Source: Pomphorhynchus laevis
Taxonomy: Eukaryota; Acanthocephala; Palaeacanthocephala; Echinorhynchida; Pomphorhynchidae
Assembly (NCBI GenBank): GCA_012934845.2
Contig: WNNJ02003526.1
Coordinates: 310,001 to 374,000 of the forward strand
Direction of reading: 5' to 3'
Length of the DNA stretch: 64,000 bases
The translations under genes were made by a program, and so were the position numbers. How positions within the stretch are numbered: position 1 is the first letter of the stretch; each line of letters opens with the position of its first letter. The notes beneath the pieces were generated by a model. It was not told the DNA's origin. It made no database searches and was given only the letters and a program-made list of their open reading frames with translations. Of this stretch, positions 43,361 to 55,519 are shown piece by piece.

Positions 43361-45306
43361 CTAATATTTTAAATGATGGTTTTAAAGTTTTAAGTTTTAT
43401 GCTTCAAAAAGTTTTAGAATATGCATTGAAAAGTACTTGTAGACAAGCAAACATGACAGTATTTCATTCTTAAATACATTAGTAGTTGATTTTGTAAATG
43501 AGACATTAAATATAGCAATTTATATAAAAAATTACTCTTAATTATATAATTATATAATAATTTTATTATTAATAAATTATAAATAAATTTATATATAATT
43601 TTTAAAATTTATGAACACTAATTTATTGATTACTTTTTATACGGTTATAAAATTTTAATAGTTTTTTAGAATTTATTATTTATTTTGTGTCAAATGTATG
43701 CAGACCACTTGCTGGTCCATCAATAAGAAGCAAAAACAAATTCATTGATATACATTAGATTTATAAGCTTCGAAAGAAAAGTTAATCTCTGTTTAGTGAC
43801 TGTGTAGGCGGCGTAATATCTAAGCAAGAAGTGGATAAATAGCGGAATGCAGAGCGGAGGTGTATAGAAGTGTTGGGTGGTGGATGTCTGGAGAAGGAGG
43901 TAGAGTTGACTTGAAATAAGAGGTAAGGTCAAAGTTAGCGATACAGATGTAAGGTAAGGGTGATGTGAAAAGTGGATTTGTGTAGTTAACGAGTGGAGAT
44001 GTTTGGTGGGATTAGAGAGTTGAGGTGTTATAAAGGTGAAAAGTTGGTGGAAAATGTGCGTGGAGAGAGTAGGGAGATTGTACAGTGAGTGAAAGTAGGA
44101 AGTGACTGTGGAGAATTGTGGGGATTAACTTGAGGTTAAGTTATAAGAAAAGTGTAAACGATATAATATGTAAGGTTTATCGTTAGCATTGCCGTTATTA
44201 TTACGCAAATACTTATAAGTAATCATTTGTTCGCACCCTGATCATATTTGTTTGTTAGCATATTTGTTAGCACGCTATATCGTTTTAAACGCTATATTGT
44301 TTTACTACAAGGATTTTATATTTATAATTTCAACATTTTAATTGCTATTTTTAATTATCGTTTAATAGGTTATGATTAAAATATCAATTTTAATGCAATT
44401 TCAAAATACATTTATACATCAGGCTATTATATATTATGATATCCTAATATTAAATAAAAATAAGTAAATTATTAAAAATACAAATTGTATTCGATTAATA
44501 TTGTTTAATATAAAGCAATTTAATTTTTAATTATTTAATTTTAATTTTTAATTATTAAAAATTAAAAGTTTATACATCAAAACAAAAGGCTGTTATGCAT
44601 TTTAAACGTCTAAGAAAAGTGTAATATGCAATTATATAATTTACATAATTTTTACAATTGATAAGTTATAATTTGATTAAATTTATTTTAAACTTCAAAT
44701 CGTATATTTTAGAATTGTAAAGAAAACATCGAATGTCATCGTTAGTCATTTTTCACATAGGTTAGTAAATCCTTGAGATTTTTTGCCGGCAACTAAGATA
44801 GGCAACAATACGAGCAGTTGCATACGTTTGTATCGTTTTGTGATTTGGTGTAAAAATCGTATGTCTCTTTCATATATTTTTCAAGTCAGTCAACTTAAAC
44901 GGTATGGGATTAATGCAAATCGCGTCTAGAATGTTATCAAAAAATAGACGTATACAAATTCCAATAGCTTGTTAAGTCGATGTATCCTTTTTAACTTGTA
45001 AATACTCGCGATTGCAATTGCACTAGACATTGCAATATTTAATCACACGCTAAATGCGTTGATATGTTCGATAAATATTTAGCTGTGCATTATGAGTGTT
45101 GCAGGTTAATTTCATTTGATAATTATAAATTTAAATTATTTTAATTTTAAAATTCTAGAGATAAAAATTAAATTGATTTTATTAAATAGATAAAATTGAA
45201 TTAACTAGTGAATTTGTAAATTTACATTATAACCTTACATCGTCGGTAGAATTAGTAGTGAAAAGTAAAAAAATATACTTGTTAATATATTCATACAAAT
45301 ATACAG
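43361..45306. other. Mostly AT-rich; purine-rich tract at 43,720-44,160
   Basis: The 43,720-44,160 stretch is G- and A-rich on the plus strand, like the ORF1 region of the minus-strand CR1-like copies, and may be a decayed piece of one. At about 44,791-44,854 a plus-strand exon-like run (TKIGNNTSSCIRLYRFVIW) precedes a possible donor. Nothing else is supported. Confidence 0.35.
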
Positions 45307-45558
45307 TCTTCGTCAATAGTTAGGAGTCGTGAAACAGTCCTTGGTGTGGTCAACTTCTTCCCCTCAGCTTCTAGACCAGGTTACATGTGGCTAATACCGG
45401 AGAACCGCCATGATATGTTACGAGCAAATAGCAGCGGATCGCTAGCTGAGAATTTGACTCAAATTGCAGGACTCGCACTTTCTGAAGAGTCACCTCACAT
45501 CGCCGGCGCGAACTTGACCGCACAGCCAAAAAAGACAGGGTATAAAACCAATTATTGA
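45307..45558 (+). CDS. Terminal exon-like ORF, function unknown
   Basis: Open for 84 codons from acceptor ATACAG (45,301-45,306) to TGA at 45,556-45,558. It has distinctly higher GC than the surrounding DNA (SRPGYMWLIPENRHDMLRAN in the middle; PKKTGYKTNY at the end). No domain recognised. It could be a genuine last exon, perhaps with the run at 44,791-44,854, or a remnant of an inserted element. Confidence 0.4.
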   Translation, partial: SSSIVRSRETVLGVVNFFPSASRPGYMWLIPENRHDMLRANSSGSLAENLTQIAGLALSEESPHIAGANLTAQPKKTGYKTNY

Positions 45559-46124
45559 ATTATGCTTTAAATATAATCAATACGTAAACATTGTATAATT
45601 CATATGAGATCAATGACTTATATTCGTAGTTAAATGCACACATGACTATGAATGAACTAAAATTTCACTCAATTCTAGTAACAGATCGTTCTAATTATGT
45701 GATTTTATTGTAATTGAATCGATTTTACAAAGAGGATTTGTAGAAATGATGGGACAAGAGAATGCATGCAGATAGTGAACATTGTAGGTGACAAAATTTG
45801 CAGCGATAACGTATTGAACGTTCGTGACAAGGAATATGGATAGTGCATAGCTTGTCGTGGTAACCGTGAAGGTAGGTTTGAACGATGATAGATCTTGTGA
45901 TGGATTGAGTTTGCTGTCAAAAAGGTTGCAGGCAAGTGGCTACTGTGGTGATTTCAGTATCGACGGTATTGATCTTTATATACTTTTGAAAGTAATGCTG
46001 GAAGGCCGGTGATTCGGATAAGCAAATACGTTGCTTATAAAATCACAATAACAACAAAAAAAAATTTGACAAGAAAAAAACAGATAATGATATAAGATTT
46101 TTCCTGTCAACCACTGGTCCGGGT

Positions 46125-46610
46125 GTCTGGTCATGGAGGCATTGCACGGACCAAACTACTTCGGACATCGCGATCCTGGGCGACATACCAGAGTTCTCTA
46201 TCAGATACCCAAGGCGGTCTTCTACCCAAGGCGGCCGTTTTGGAGATTTGATCTCTCAACCGGTACCGAGGTCTACTTCGAGGTCTCTTTCCAGAGAGTC
46301 CGGCCTGGAAAACCCTCCGAGGAAGGCGATCCCTAGACATCCTCAGGACGTATCCTAACCACCTCAACTGACTTTTATCGATGTGGAGAAGTGGCGGCTT
46401 TATTCCGAGTTCATCCCGGATAACCGAATTCCTAACCTTATCTCTAACGCTAAGACCGGCCATACCGCGAAAAAACTTCATTTCGGTCGCCTAAAGCTCA
46501 TGACCATAGGTTAAGATAGGAACGAAGATTGCGTGTTAAGCCGAAAGCTTCGCCCGAAGACTGAACTCTCGCTTCACCACAACCATTTGCTATTTTATAA
46601 TCACAATAAT
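46125..46610 (-). pseudogene. GC-rich C-terminal fragment of a non-LTR element
   Basis: The minus strand encodes MAGLSVRDKVRNSVIRDELG, LRWLGYVLRMSRDRLPRRVF and GKRPRSRPRYRLRDQI. The order AGLSLRDRVRSSxIREELG, then LRWxGHLxRMPPGRLP, then GRRPRGRPRTRWRDY is a C-terminal signature I know from elements abundant in fishes and scattered in other animals. The adjoining bases on the gene's 5' side (CTCATGACCATAGGTTAAG in plus orientation) are also typical. Two small breaks remain. GC content is far above the local average. Confidence 0.7.
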
Positions 46611-46770
46611 AATTGTTTAAGAATTACTGGTAATGTTTATGTAATAATTAAAAGCAGATGTAATTAATGTTTAAGTAATGTTATTAATTAGAATTAATAA
46701 TAAATCAAATTAGAATCAAATTAATTAATTTTTATTATTTGAACATTGTGGAATTTTAATTCTTCAATGA

Positions 46771-46865
46771 ATCCTTTCTGAACAAGAAAGGATACTTCCA
46801 GCACCCTTATTTCATATATTATCCAAGTACCTCTTCTGACCTATTCTAAATAATAGGTCAGAAGA
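46771..46865. repeat. Two adjacent perfect hairpins
   Basis: ATCCTTTCT (46,771-46,779) pairs with AGAAAGGAT (46,785-46,793). TCTTCTGACCTATT (46,832-46,845) pairs with AATAGGTCAGAAGA (46,852-46,865). Stems are 9 and 14 bp with loops of 5 and 6 nt. The second overlaps the end of the minus-strand frame that stops at 46,858. Confidence 0.9.
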
Positions 46866-47340
46866 TGTACATATGAATAGATGCCACTTTAATTCGATTA
46901 GTCAGCTCCCAAGATACGATTAATTTATTTCGTGAAGTAAGTGCAGCGAGTTTGGCGTCATTTGATAGTTTTATGGCAAACGAGTTTATTACTACCTTAG
47001 AAAGAAAATAAACATCTATGATTCTTAATTTCACGAATTTGTCCGTCAAATGCTCATCAAGAAATATTGAAGTTATCCTTATAGACTTCATCTGAGCTAG
47101 AATATAGCGATCATTGCTAGTTCTAATCCATTTAGTTGCATTATAAAAAGAAAAGATCATTGCTGTTGACTATTTCAAGATGTGAGCATTAGCCTATTCA
47201 CCGAGTATTTTTAATACTAACGAACAAAAGCTATTAATGCCTTTTCAAATGTTGCAATTTGCATTACTTTTCTAACTATTCGTTCGTTCAATCTTTTTAG
47301 ATTTTTAATTGGATCAAGAAGAATGCTTTATTCTTGTTCC
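46858..47340 (-). pseudogene. Unrecognised coding remnant
   Basis: Minus strand: about 47,220-47,330 encodes LLDPIKNLKRLNERIVRKVM and then FEKALIAFV. After a shift, 46,858-47,160 is a 100-codon frame with IIDVYFLSKVVINSFAIKL and RNKLIVSWELTNRIKV. The regular helical character over about 480 bp suggests real, broken coding sequence. I cannot name the family. Confidence 0.35.
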
Positions 47341-50300
47341 TATAATACGCCAAATTTCAACAGTATTTTTCTATAAAACACGAATAAATCCATTAATCAT
47401 TTTAGAATCAAACTGTTTACTGATCCAAAACTATATACAACTCAAGTACCTGATCACATTGCTCGGTCATTTTCGCTATTTCTAGCGTAAATATCTGTCA
47501 ACAGGTAAATATGCAAGTACTTGTGTGATTAGTTAAGCATTATTATATTTTATTGTATTTTTTAGTAAATGTAGGTTAATCAATATAGTATAATGTAGTA
47601 TAAAAGAAATGTTCTGATAAAAAGTTTATAGTTTTTTACGGAATGTAAAATGAAAGCAAATAAAAAATGTGATTTAAATTTGATAAAATAAAATCATTTA
47701 TTAAGATTTATTTTCAGATAACAAATTGTCGCTATTTTCTTCTCGTTAAATTAAGAAATTTAGCACATTAGCCTTAAAATGCTAAGGTTATTTGTTTTCT
47801 GAAAATAAATGACTTTACATAATATAACTTGCGCATTGTAAAAATGCTATCGTCAATTTTTTGCGATAATTAATGACGTCATTAATGCTATTATTTATTT
47901 TAATAAAATTTATGTAAAAAAATAATAAATGAAATAATAAATTTATAAAAAAACTAGGTAATAAATCAATAAATTAATATAAAATAAAATAATAAGTACA
48001 AAATAAATCATTATATAAAAATAATTACGCATTGAATTAATTTTATTATCATAAATTAATAATGAAATTAATTTAAATGTTATTACATGTGCTAGAAATC
48101 TCTAATGAAATTATCTATGCGTTAAGATCTTATGTATTTAGATGCATTTATCTAAATATATAAGTTGTATTCATCTTATGATTTATATATCTATATCTTC
48201 CTGTCTAAATAAAGTTCTAATTACTTAATATTGAGTCCTGGAAGCAGTCTAATCTATTAGACTACGGATTCATATTCTAATACGAAAGGCTCTATTCAAA
48301 GTCTATTCCGTATATAGACTCTATATACTAGAAGCTCATTAATGAAACTAATTTTTATCTTTAGGAAATATTAATAAGTTATTAAATATTCACTTATTAA
48401 ATATTAAAAAATATTTAATAAGCAAATATTAAATATTACTGTTAATTTAATATTAACTTAGTAAATTTATTAACTCAGTTTTTCATTCGAGCGAAAGTGA
48501 CATTTTAAAAATTAGTGAATGAAATTTTCAATTCGTCCTCATTATTGTTATCCGTTAAAAGCCACAAATGATTTGTTTGTTTTCATTTGTTCCTGAATCA
48601 AAATGAAATATAAAGTTCACATAAATACAAGGAACCAAATTTCTGGTTTATAGAATGATACCGAAAAATCATTATCGAAAAATCCAGGAGCAATTAATTT
48701 CACTGTTTGATAAGAGTTTTAATTACGGCATTTCTTCTGTGTTATGAACCAAATTATATTTATCTGTAATAAAGTAATTCAATTTTTAATTTTATTAAAT
48801 TTCATTAAACATTTCATTTGTTTTAATGATACTGGTGTGCATCAAAAACAAATTTGAGCGGGATAAATAAACATAGTTGAAATATAAGTTTATAGAATGA
48901 ATTTCACGTGATTTATATAACCGTATACTAAAACAAAACTATTGTTATAATATTTATTCCATTTTATTATTTACCTCAATTCGATCAGTTCATAATAAAA
49001 TGTACTTAACTGTTTTCGACGTTTGGCTATTAGATACAATTTACTAGTTTATGATCTCATTAGTGCTTCATATAAGAATATTTATATTAATAATTAGCTA
49101 TTATTAAATAAATAATTTAATATTATTCTCTAATAAATTATTTAATATTATTAAATCACAAAAAGTAAGTTAATTTTAGAAATAGCGACGCCATATGTAC
49201 AAAGCATATAATTGAAAATTATTAATAAATAATTTTAATTACAAATTAATTAAAAGAAAATATAAAATTATTTTATCAGATTTTGAATATGATAAATATT
49301 TTATTATATTTTAAATATAATAAATAATATAGCATATAATAAATGATAACATATAAGTTAAAACAAAGTTGAATGATTATACCACTCAATGGTCATTTGT
49401 TCGTAAATTTCCCATTCTTTAACTTTAAATATCAGCTACTCATTGCGGTCTTATAACGTTGAGCCTTTTTATGTTACTAATGGTCTTTTCTGTGGAGGAG
49501 TACCGCTTATCATTCTTTGGAACATAATGATTCAACTTTTACTTTGTATACGAAACGGCAAAACGAGTTTCTCAGTTTGTTAGTAATCAAATCAAGCTAG
49601 TAATTCGTTCTTACTTCGTACATTCGTATTTTGACTACAACTTTGAAGAATTCTTTCAAAAAGGATGAATTAACAAGACATTTGCTGCCCGTAAATGTAT
49701 CCAAAACAATTACTATGACATAAAATTGATTCTTTCAAACAAGATTCACAGCAATACGCTTATATTTACTTATTTTTTTTATATAACTGGTGTGAAATAT
49801 CACCAACAGGCCGCGAACATTTTATTTGCATATTTAGTGAAGTAAAAGTTTAGCGGAAAAAGTGTAATTAAAACTTGCCTCTTTTCCGTGAGAATGTGTG
49901 GTACAACTTTAATCGCCGCTAGTGATATACGTTCAAGTTATATGATACTTAAAGTTTATACAATAAAGTTTATGCTGTCGCTATTTAAACCGTAAATTAT
50001 GAGATTTTTAAATTATACTATTAGTCGAATGCAATTATGTTTGTAAGCACTGCTGCAGAAATAGACCGACGTAGATTCATTGTTTTTCAGAAACTCGTTG
50101 AGCAAAGCGTTTTATCTTGATAGTCTACGTACGGAACCGCAAAAGTGTTTTACATGCGTGTTTATACATTTAAGTAGGCAGATCCTCTAGATCCAAATAA
50201 CTCAATGTTTAAAATATGAAATATCCCTGCTTGTGTATGCAAGGTGATAACTTAGTTGTTCGTTAACTTGACTTATGTTTCTTGAATAACTTAATTGAGC

Positions 50301-51741
50301 ATGTGTACTGTCTCCCTAGATCGAATATTATTAACTAAAGACATATGCTAATATATTTAAGCTAATATACCTGACATATTCGTGTACATACCCGAATACG
50401 TAAGGAGTGAACGGATGGTATCACTCAATTTTATTAGAGTGTAGATTTTCTTATTTTTTACAATTTAATGAATTTTTTAATTTAAGCCAAATTTGTTAAA
50501 ATTGGATTTGAATGCGCTATATTCATCATCAAACTTTCTATTTTGTACTATTTCAACGAAATTTTAAAATTATTTAAGTGAATGATTCATTGCCGCTAAA
50601 ATAACTCTATTTATTGTATTTATTAGATTTTAAAATATCTACTGCTTTTTTAAACTAACGATTTTATCCAATTATGCCTTATTATTCTTATATCTAGTTA
50701 TCATTTCATTTAGACGATACTTTTTGATAGTAGTCGTTAAACTATAACAAATGTGCTCGATCGAATTTTAACCATTAATATCAAAACATTGACTTATAAT
50801 GTGTTTGACTTAATATAATTGACTTTATAATTGACTTAATATGTTTACTTTAAAGCAAATGTTCAAGAAATGTATAAATTATTATATATAAATTATTTTA
50901 TAATTTAATTATATAATAATTTAATTATTTATGTAATTTTCCTCGCCATAATCGATAGTATTAGAACCTTTCCAAATTCTACATTTTCAATAAATTTGTC
51001 AACTTGAAATTTTGGGCCTTAGATGTCGACATATTTGATTTTAAGTGTTACTCAATCCACGCTTTCAAATAATTAATTAATATTGTTAATTATTAATAAT
51101 AATCACGTTTTTAAAAAATTAAAAATTAATAATTTATTAATAATAAATATTAATTTCGATAAACGCTAGCAGCAATTATCGATCACTCAAAATACAGCAA
51201 AATGACACCCTCACTAATTCTTACTAATGGTCACTTGGCTTCAAGCTAATCAGTAATTGGGCCAACAACTACTGATCTCACTTGAACAATTTATATATCA
51301 TTTTTAAATTTATAAAAATTAATTAATCATTTTGTTGATAAAGATATAATCAAAAATAATCCACAACGAGGATGTTTACACATCCACGTTATATGTGCTA
51401 TATTTAAGAATGATTCTTGTAGCGATTAAGCTTGTAGAGATGTCGCTTTAACGAGTTTATCATGAATAAAATTTGTGCCATCATTGCATATACTGAATGC
51501 CACAGTTCGTTGTGCATGTATTGATCTGTACAAATATATAAATCATGAATATTGTAGACTTGAATTAATGTCTTTCTTCATATTAGTTAATGATAGTTTT
51601 ATAGACATGATATGAAAAACGTTTTCTTTATTATTGCAAGCTTTCAACACAAAGTCTCCTGTTTAAGCAAACAGTAAAAACAAAAAATACTACTATTTAT
51701 ATCAGCGACTACGAAATAAATATAATATGTCATATTATCAT
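47341..51741. other. 4.4 kb of AT-rich DNA without supported genes
   Basis: No gene found on either strand. 47,707-47,811 is an imperfect foldback (arms about 20 bp, ATTTTCAGATAACAAAT / ATTTGTTTTCTGAAAAT). Near 48,250 there is a small AGTCTAAT / ATTAGACT hairpin. The rest looks like unconstrained intergenic sequence. Confidence 0.5.
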
Positions 51742-52485
51742 GTGACGTCGGTGCTTATTACAAGGAACAAAATTATATGTAATATGTCCAGTTATTGGAA
51801 GTTTTAGCTGCTAGCTCCACTTATTTCCACGCATTGAATTAGATTGATTAACGATGCATATTTCTTCTTTAATAAGTATTCATGATACGTCGTTTTCATA
51901 AATACTTACCACGTTGTCCTAATTAATATGGTGATCAGTATCCATATAGCTGAACTCGTGTCTCCTCTTCTTAGACGATATTAATGCTGTTTTATACGTA
52001 TACAAAGTTTTTGAGACGTCTGGCCTACGTATGACTGTTCGCAAACGTTATAATTAGTCCTGTAAACGGTATAATTATCCTAAACGGGCTTTCGTTTAAA
52101 CAAACCAGCTAAATTAGCATGTCTTTTGTAAAATATGCGCACATCAACTAGAGCTGTAGATGCAGCGAGACCACGGTGAAGACGGTTCCAAACGGTATCA
52201 GTAGTGTAAGTAATGCGGGCAAATGGAGTCGAACCTTTTTGTTGAACTGCGACACCAGTTTGCTTCCGCTTCCTATCAAACGTGAGATTCGAAGGAATCT
52301 TCTAATAGTCCATTCTGGATAGCCAATTGAAACAAGTACATTAATGACCCTTTGTTGTTCGGAAATTACATTAGCGTGTGAAGAACAAATTAGCGTAGGT
52401 CAATACAATAGTAGTATAGCGTAGTCAATAACTGACGATATTGCATAAAAATTTGTTCCTTGAAATAAGCTTTGACGTCACAGGA
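51742..52485 (-). mobile_element. PLE C-terminal part (linker and GIY-YIG endonuclease) between inverted repeats
   Basis: Minus strand: SEQQRVINVLVSIGYPEWTI, then after a frameshift TPFARITYTTDTVWNRLHRG and IFYKRHANLAGL (the connector before the nuclease). Next comes NYTVYRTNYNVCEQSYVGQT followed by IRIKQH. This fits the GIY-YIG fold of PLE endonucleases (Y-x-I-x-C-x-x-C-x-x-x-YVGQT-x-x-x-L-x-x-R-x-x-x-H), with the first motif decayed. The segment is bounded by inverted copies of about 29 bp: GTGACGTCGGTGCTTATTAC at 51,742 and TTGTTCCTTGAAATAAGC up to GACGTCACA at about 52,485. It lies back-to-back with the plus-strand RT that follows. Confidence 0.65.
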
Positions 52486-52514
52486 TATTTAAATGCAAGC
52501 GCAAAAGATAAAAA

Positions 52515-53215
52515 AGTATACATATACCTTACATATATAGTATATATACAAAATATTATAATAACTATAACAGCTATCTAACAAAAATTAAACCATCAAG
52601 TAAATATAAATATATGAATAAAATTGAATTAATAGAATCCTTAAATATTTTGATAAATCAAAATTATTTAAAGGTAGAGACATCTATATTTAGACAAGTA
52701 AAAGGTGTTCCAATGGGTGGTAATAGTAGCCCGTTTTTAGCTGACTTGTTTTTAAGCTTTATAGAATATGAATTTGTTCATAACTGTGTAAAAACTAAAT
52801 CTAAACAATATAAATATATGAAATATATGTTTCGATACATTGATGATATATGTGTATTTAATTCTAATGATTTTTATTCAATTAGTGAGCACATTTATCC
52901 AGAAAGCCTTATTCTTAACAAAACCAATATTAATGATAAAGAAGGTGTATATCTAGATATGAACATTAAATTAACATTAACTAAAACTACTATTAATTTA
53001 TATCGTAAAGATGACATATTTAAATTTACAAGAAACATATTTTTGCATGAGCATTCATGCATACCATATAATATAAAATATAATATATTAAATAATGAAA
53101 TTTTAAGAATTTCAACAATTTGTAATGATATTGGCTTTCTTCAAAATCATTTAAATAATTTAATAGATACATATTTTAAACTAGGTTAATATAAAAATAA
53201 CAAAACAGAAAATAG
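52515..53215 (+). pseudogene. Penelope-like RT, best-preserved copy
   Basis: Open from ATG at 52,614 for 191 codons: KIELIESLNILINQNY, FRQVKGVPMGGNSSPFLADL (conserved PLE core motif), YMFRYIDDICVFNSNDFY with catalytic YIDD intact, EGVYLDMNIKLTL, then NIFLHEHSCIPYNIKYN and the thumb. Decayed upstream RT sequence extends to about 52,515. The N-terminal fingers and any endonuclease are absent, so it is not autonomous as it stands. Unlike the other copies, its catalytic aspartates are present. Confidence 0.8.
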
Positions 53216-53274
53216 TAATATATATAATATTGAAAATATATTATATATATTTAATATATATATATAATTTGTTG

Positions 53275-53790
53275 TTACATCTGCCCTGGGACACACAATG
53301 GTGTTCTCGTAAATAAATCACTGTTTTCCTCATGAAGAGGCATAAACACCAGGCAGCATTCTATATATCCTCATCAGATCAAGAAATATAACCGAATTAT
53401 TCTCGCAATATTCAAAGTCGCTACGTATGCCCAGTCATCCTATGTGTGACGACAAACTTCAACAACGGTATACGCGTTTCGCTCTAACGGAGCTCATCAG
53501 TACCGTGACTTTAATAATTATCCACAGGCACCTGAACACACGCTTAAACAATGTCTAAAACTTGAAAAACAAAACCCCTTAATATATATACTTCCCTTTA
53601 TATATATCATCAGCCATCGTCAGTTCATCTTACTGAGGATGGATGTTGCCTATCACATGATCGTCTAGGAGTGACGAAAGTTTGCAGGCTAAAGAATATG
53701 CTCGATTCAAACACGTACACTAACATATGTAAAGAATTGCTAATCGCAATTTTGAGCAATACTGATTCAAACAAAACTTTTATTATATAT
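53275..53790 (-). mobile_element. Hammerhead-bearing PLE or retrozyme fragment
   Basis: A 515-bp block of clearly higher GC, wedged between two PLE RT pieces. It holds the complete hammerhead at 53,465-53,506 (minus). On the same strand are two further CTGATGA-containing segments (near 53,382 and 53,614) without a matching GAAA partner. No open frame. Its limits are set by the change in base composition only. Confidence 0.55.
53465..53506 (-). ncRNA. Type I hammerhead ribozyme with palindromic stem III
   Basis: Minus-strand order: stem I strand ACGGTA (53,506-53,501); CTGATGA (53,500-53,494); stem II GCTC-loop-GAGC (53,493-53,481); GAAA (53,480-53,477); then the palindrome ACGCGT (53,477-53,472), GUA with its A at 53,471, and the stem I partner TACCGT (53,470-53,465). 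Every invariant core base is present and stem I is 6 bp. Stem III is only the self-complementary ACGCGT, as in hammerheads that act mainly as dimers. The predicted cut is between 53,471 and 53,470. Confidence 0.88.
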
Positions 53791-53799
53791 ATGTTATAA

Positions 53800-53945
53800 T
53801 AACTATAGCGCTATTAATTTTGATAAATCAAACCTATTTAAAAATAGGGACATCTGTGTTTAGACATATAAAAGATGTTCTAATTGAAGGTAATAGTAGC
53901 CCAATGATAGCTGGCTTATTTTTAAGCTTTATGGAATACTTGATC
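53800..53945 (+). pseudogene. PLE RT fragment
   Basis: Plus strand: GTSVFRHIKDVLIEGNSSPM then LFLSFMEY, a decayed version of the GVPMGGNSSPFLADLFLSF motif at 52,680-52,760. It is the same orientation as that copy and separated from it by the hammerhead block. Confidence 0.65.
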
Positions 53946-54483
53946 GATAAATATGTTAAATAAAATAAACAAAATATCATTAAACTAAATTTAAACTATT
54001 AAGTGAAAAATTCTTAGGGGTGAATAATAAATAATATACTTTGTATTTGGATAAGATACAAGATATTCATTTTTCATCTGAGGATCTACGTCATTAGCGT
54101 ATTTTGATATGCCATAATCGATTTTCAATACGCTATTAGCGTATTAGCTTATAGTTAATACTATACTGTACTATACTATACGCCATTAGCATCCTGTTTT
54201 TATCGTACAACATATTAAAAACTGTCCCCGTTTTCAATGCGATTCACTTTAAACACTCCAAACTAATATTAAAAGTACACAATCAATAAAATTCTAAAAT
54301 GTTTAACAACAAATACATTTTACATTACATTAGAATAATATTTTTTATAAAATTTCATTATCAAAAATATAAAAGACAAATCAATGAAAGTTAATATCAA
54401 ACATTTGTGTGAGATTTATGGATATCAAAATAAATTAAATTAATATTTATAATTATTCGAATATAAAATAAAATGTTACAAAT

Positions 54484-54870
54484 TTGTCTATTTACGGATT
54501 GATAAATAGTAAATTTAACATAACAAACGTAAAACGCGTTGTTATTGCATTTAATGATCTACACCCTCATCTGGGCTCAGGATACGGGCTTCAAGGTTAT
54601 AAATTTGAACTAATAGTAAAGGGAGCAAACCCATCACAACTGTCGCCCCAATACCTTATGACGCTCAATATATACGCTGAATCAATAATGAGCCTGCTTA
54701 ATCTATAAGTTGATACAATCACCGTACGCTGTAGCCTGGACGAATTCGATGTCGGTTTCAAAATTAGTGGAAGAGACATCAACAATCAAAGATATACTGA
54801 CTATACAACGTTGCTCGTAGGATGTGAAGAGGTTATTGAACACATGATTGTCGAGAGTTAGAGAAAGAAA
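54484..54870 (+). pseudogene. RTE-like reverse transcriptase fragment
   Basis: Plus strand: LSPQYLMTLNIYAESIMSLL, then past a stop VDTITVRCSLDEFDVGFKI, SGRDINNQRYTDYTTLL and GCEEVIEHMI. The order LSPxLFNxYAESIM, then GxxIGGRxINNLRYADDTTLLA, then EDLxxM marks an RTE-type RT. The catalytic YADD reads YTDY, so it is inactive. Confidence 0.65.
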
Positions 54871-55289
54871 TCGAATACTATAATTAACACGCTGACTAAA
54901 AATTGCCTTCGATTTAATTGTTTATTAAATATAATTATAGTTCTTTAAATATAACTATTTTAGGTATTGGCTTGCTTTTATCAAACTAAGAGAGAAAAAG
55001 AACTTATAAACTGTTTTTAGTTACCTAGAACATAAGTAAATTCATCATTTGTGCATAGTTTAAAGCATACATTAACTTTTTTTTTATTGAAAAGTAGTAT
55101 AATTTACTGGATAAACGATTTGTTTTATTTCAAAAATATAATATCACAGTTTTATGAAAATAAGACGTACATAATGACACACTAATACTGTCCTTGGTTA
55201 GACATGCAATGACAATGTCAATATAGAATATTTCGAATATGAACAATCAATTAACCATTTGATTTCATAGCATTGGTCGTCGTTTTGCC
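54871..55289. other. Unassigned AT-rich sequence
   Basis: No supported gene or repeat. Confidence 0.4.
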
Positions 55290-55346
55290 GGAGACCCGCT
55301 TATTTATCGAGGGTCTCCAGTATTACTGTTACACGAGAACAGTAAT
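55290..55346. repeat. Twin perfect hairpins
   Basis: GGAGACCC (55,290-55,297) pairs with GGGTCTCC (55,311-55,318). Three bases later ATTACTGTT (55,322-55,330) pairs with AACAGTAAT (55,338-55,346). Both stems are perfect, and the first is GC-rich in an AT-rich setting. Confidence 0.9.
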
Positions 55347-55519
55347 GAGTTATTTGACGTTTAGGTAAATCTAAGTGATCCTTTTTCCTTGAAACGATAT
55401 CTAAGATTTGACCTCTCGTGTGAGTAAAATGCCTTTTAAAACTAGCATATTGAATTATTATAAATAAGTTATCGCTATCACGATATTACGCTCTTTAATA
55501 ATATGATCATTTTGACAAA

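Noticed and set aside
53800-53945. Active PLE RT
   Set aside because: Only one motif is present, with substitutions, and stops lie on both sides.
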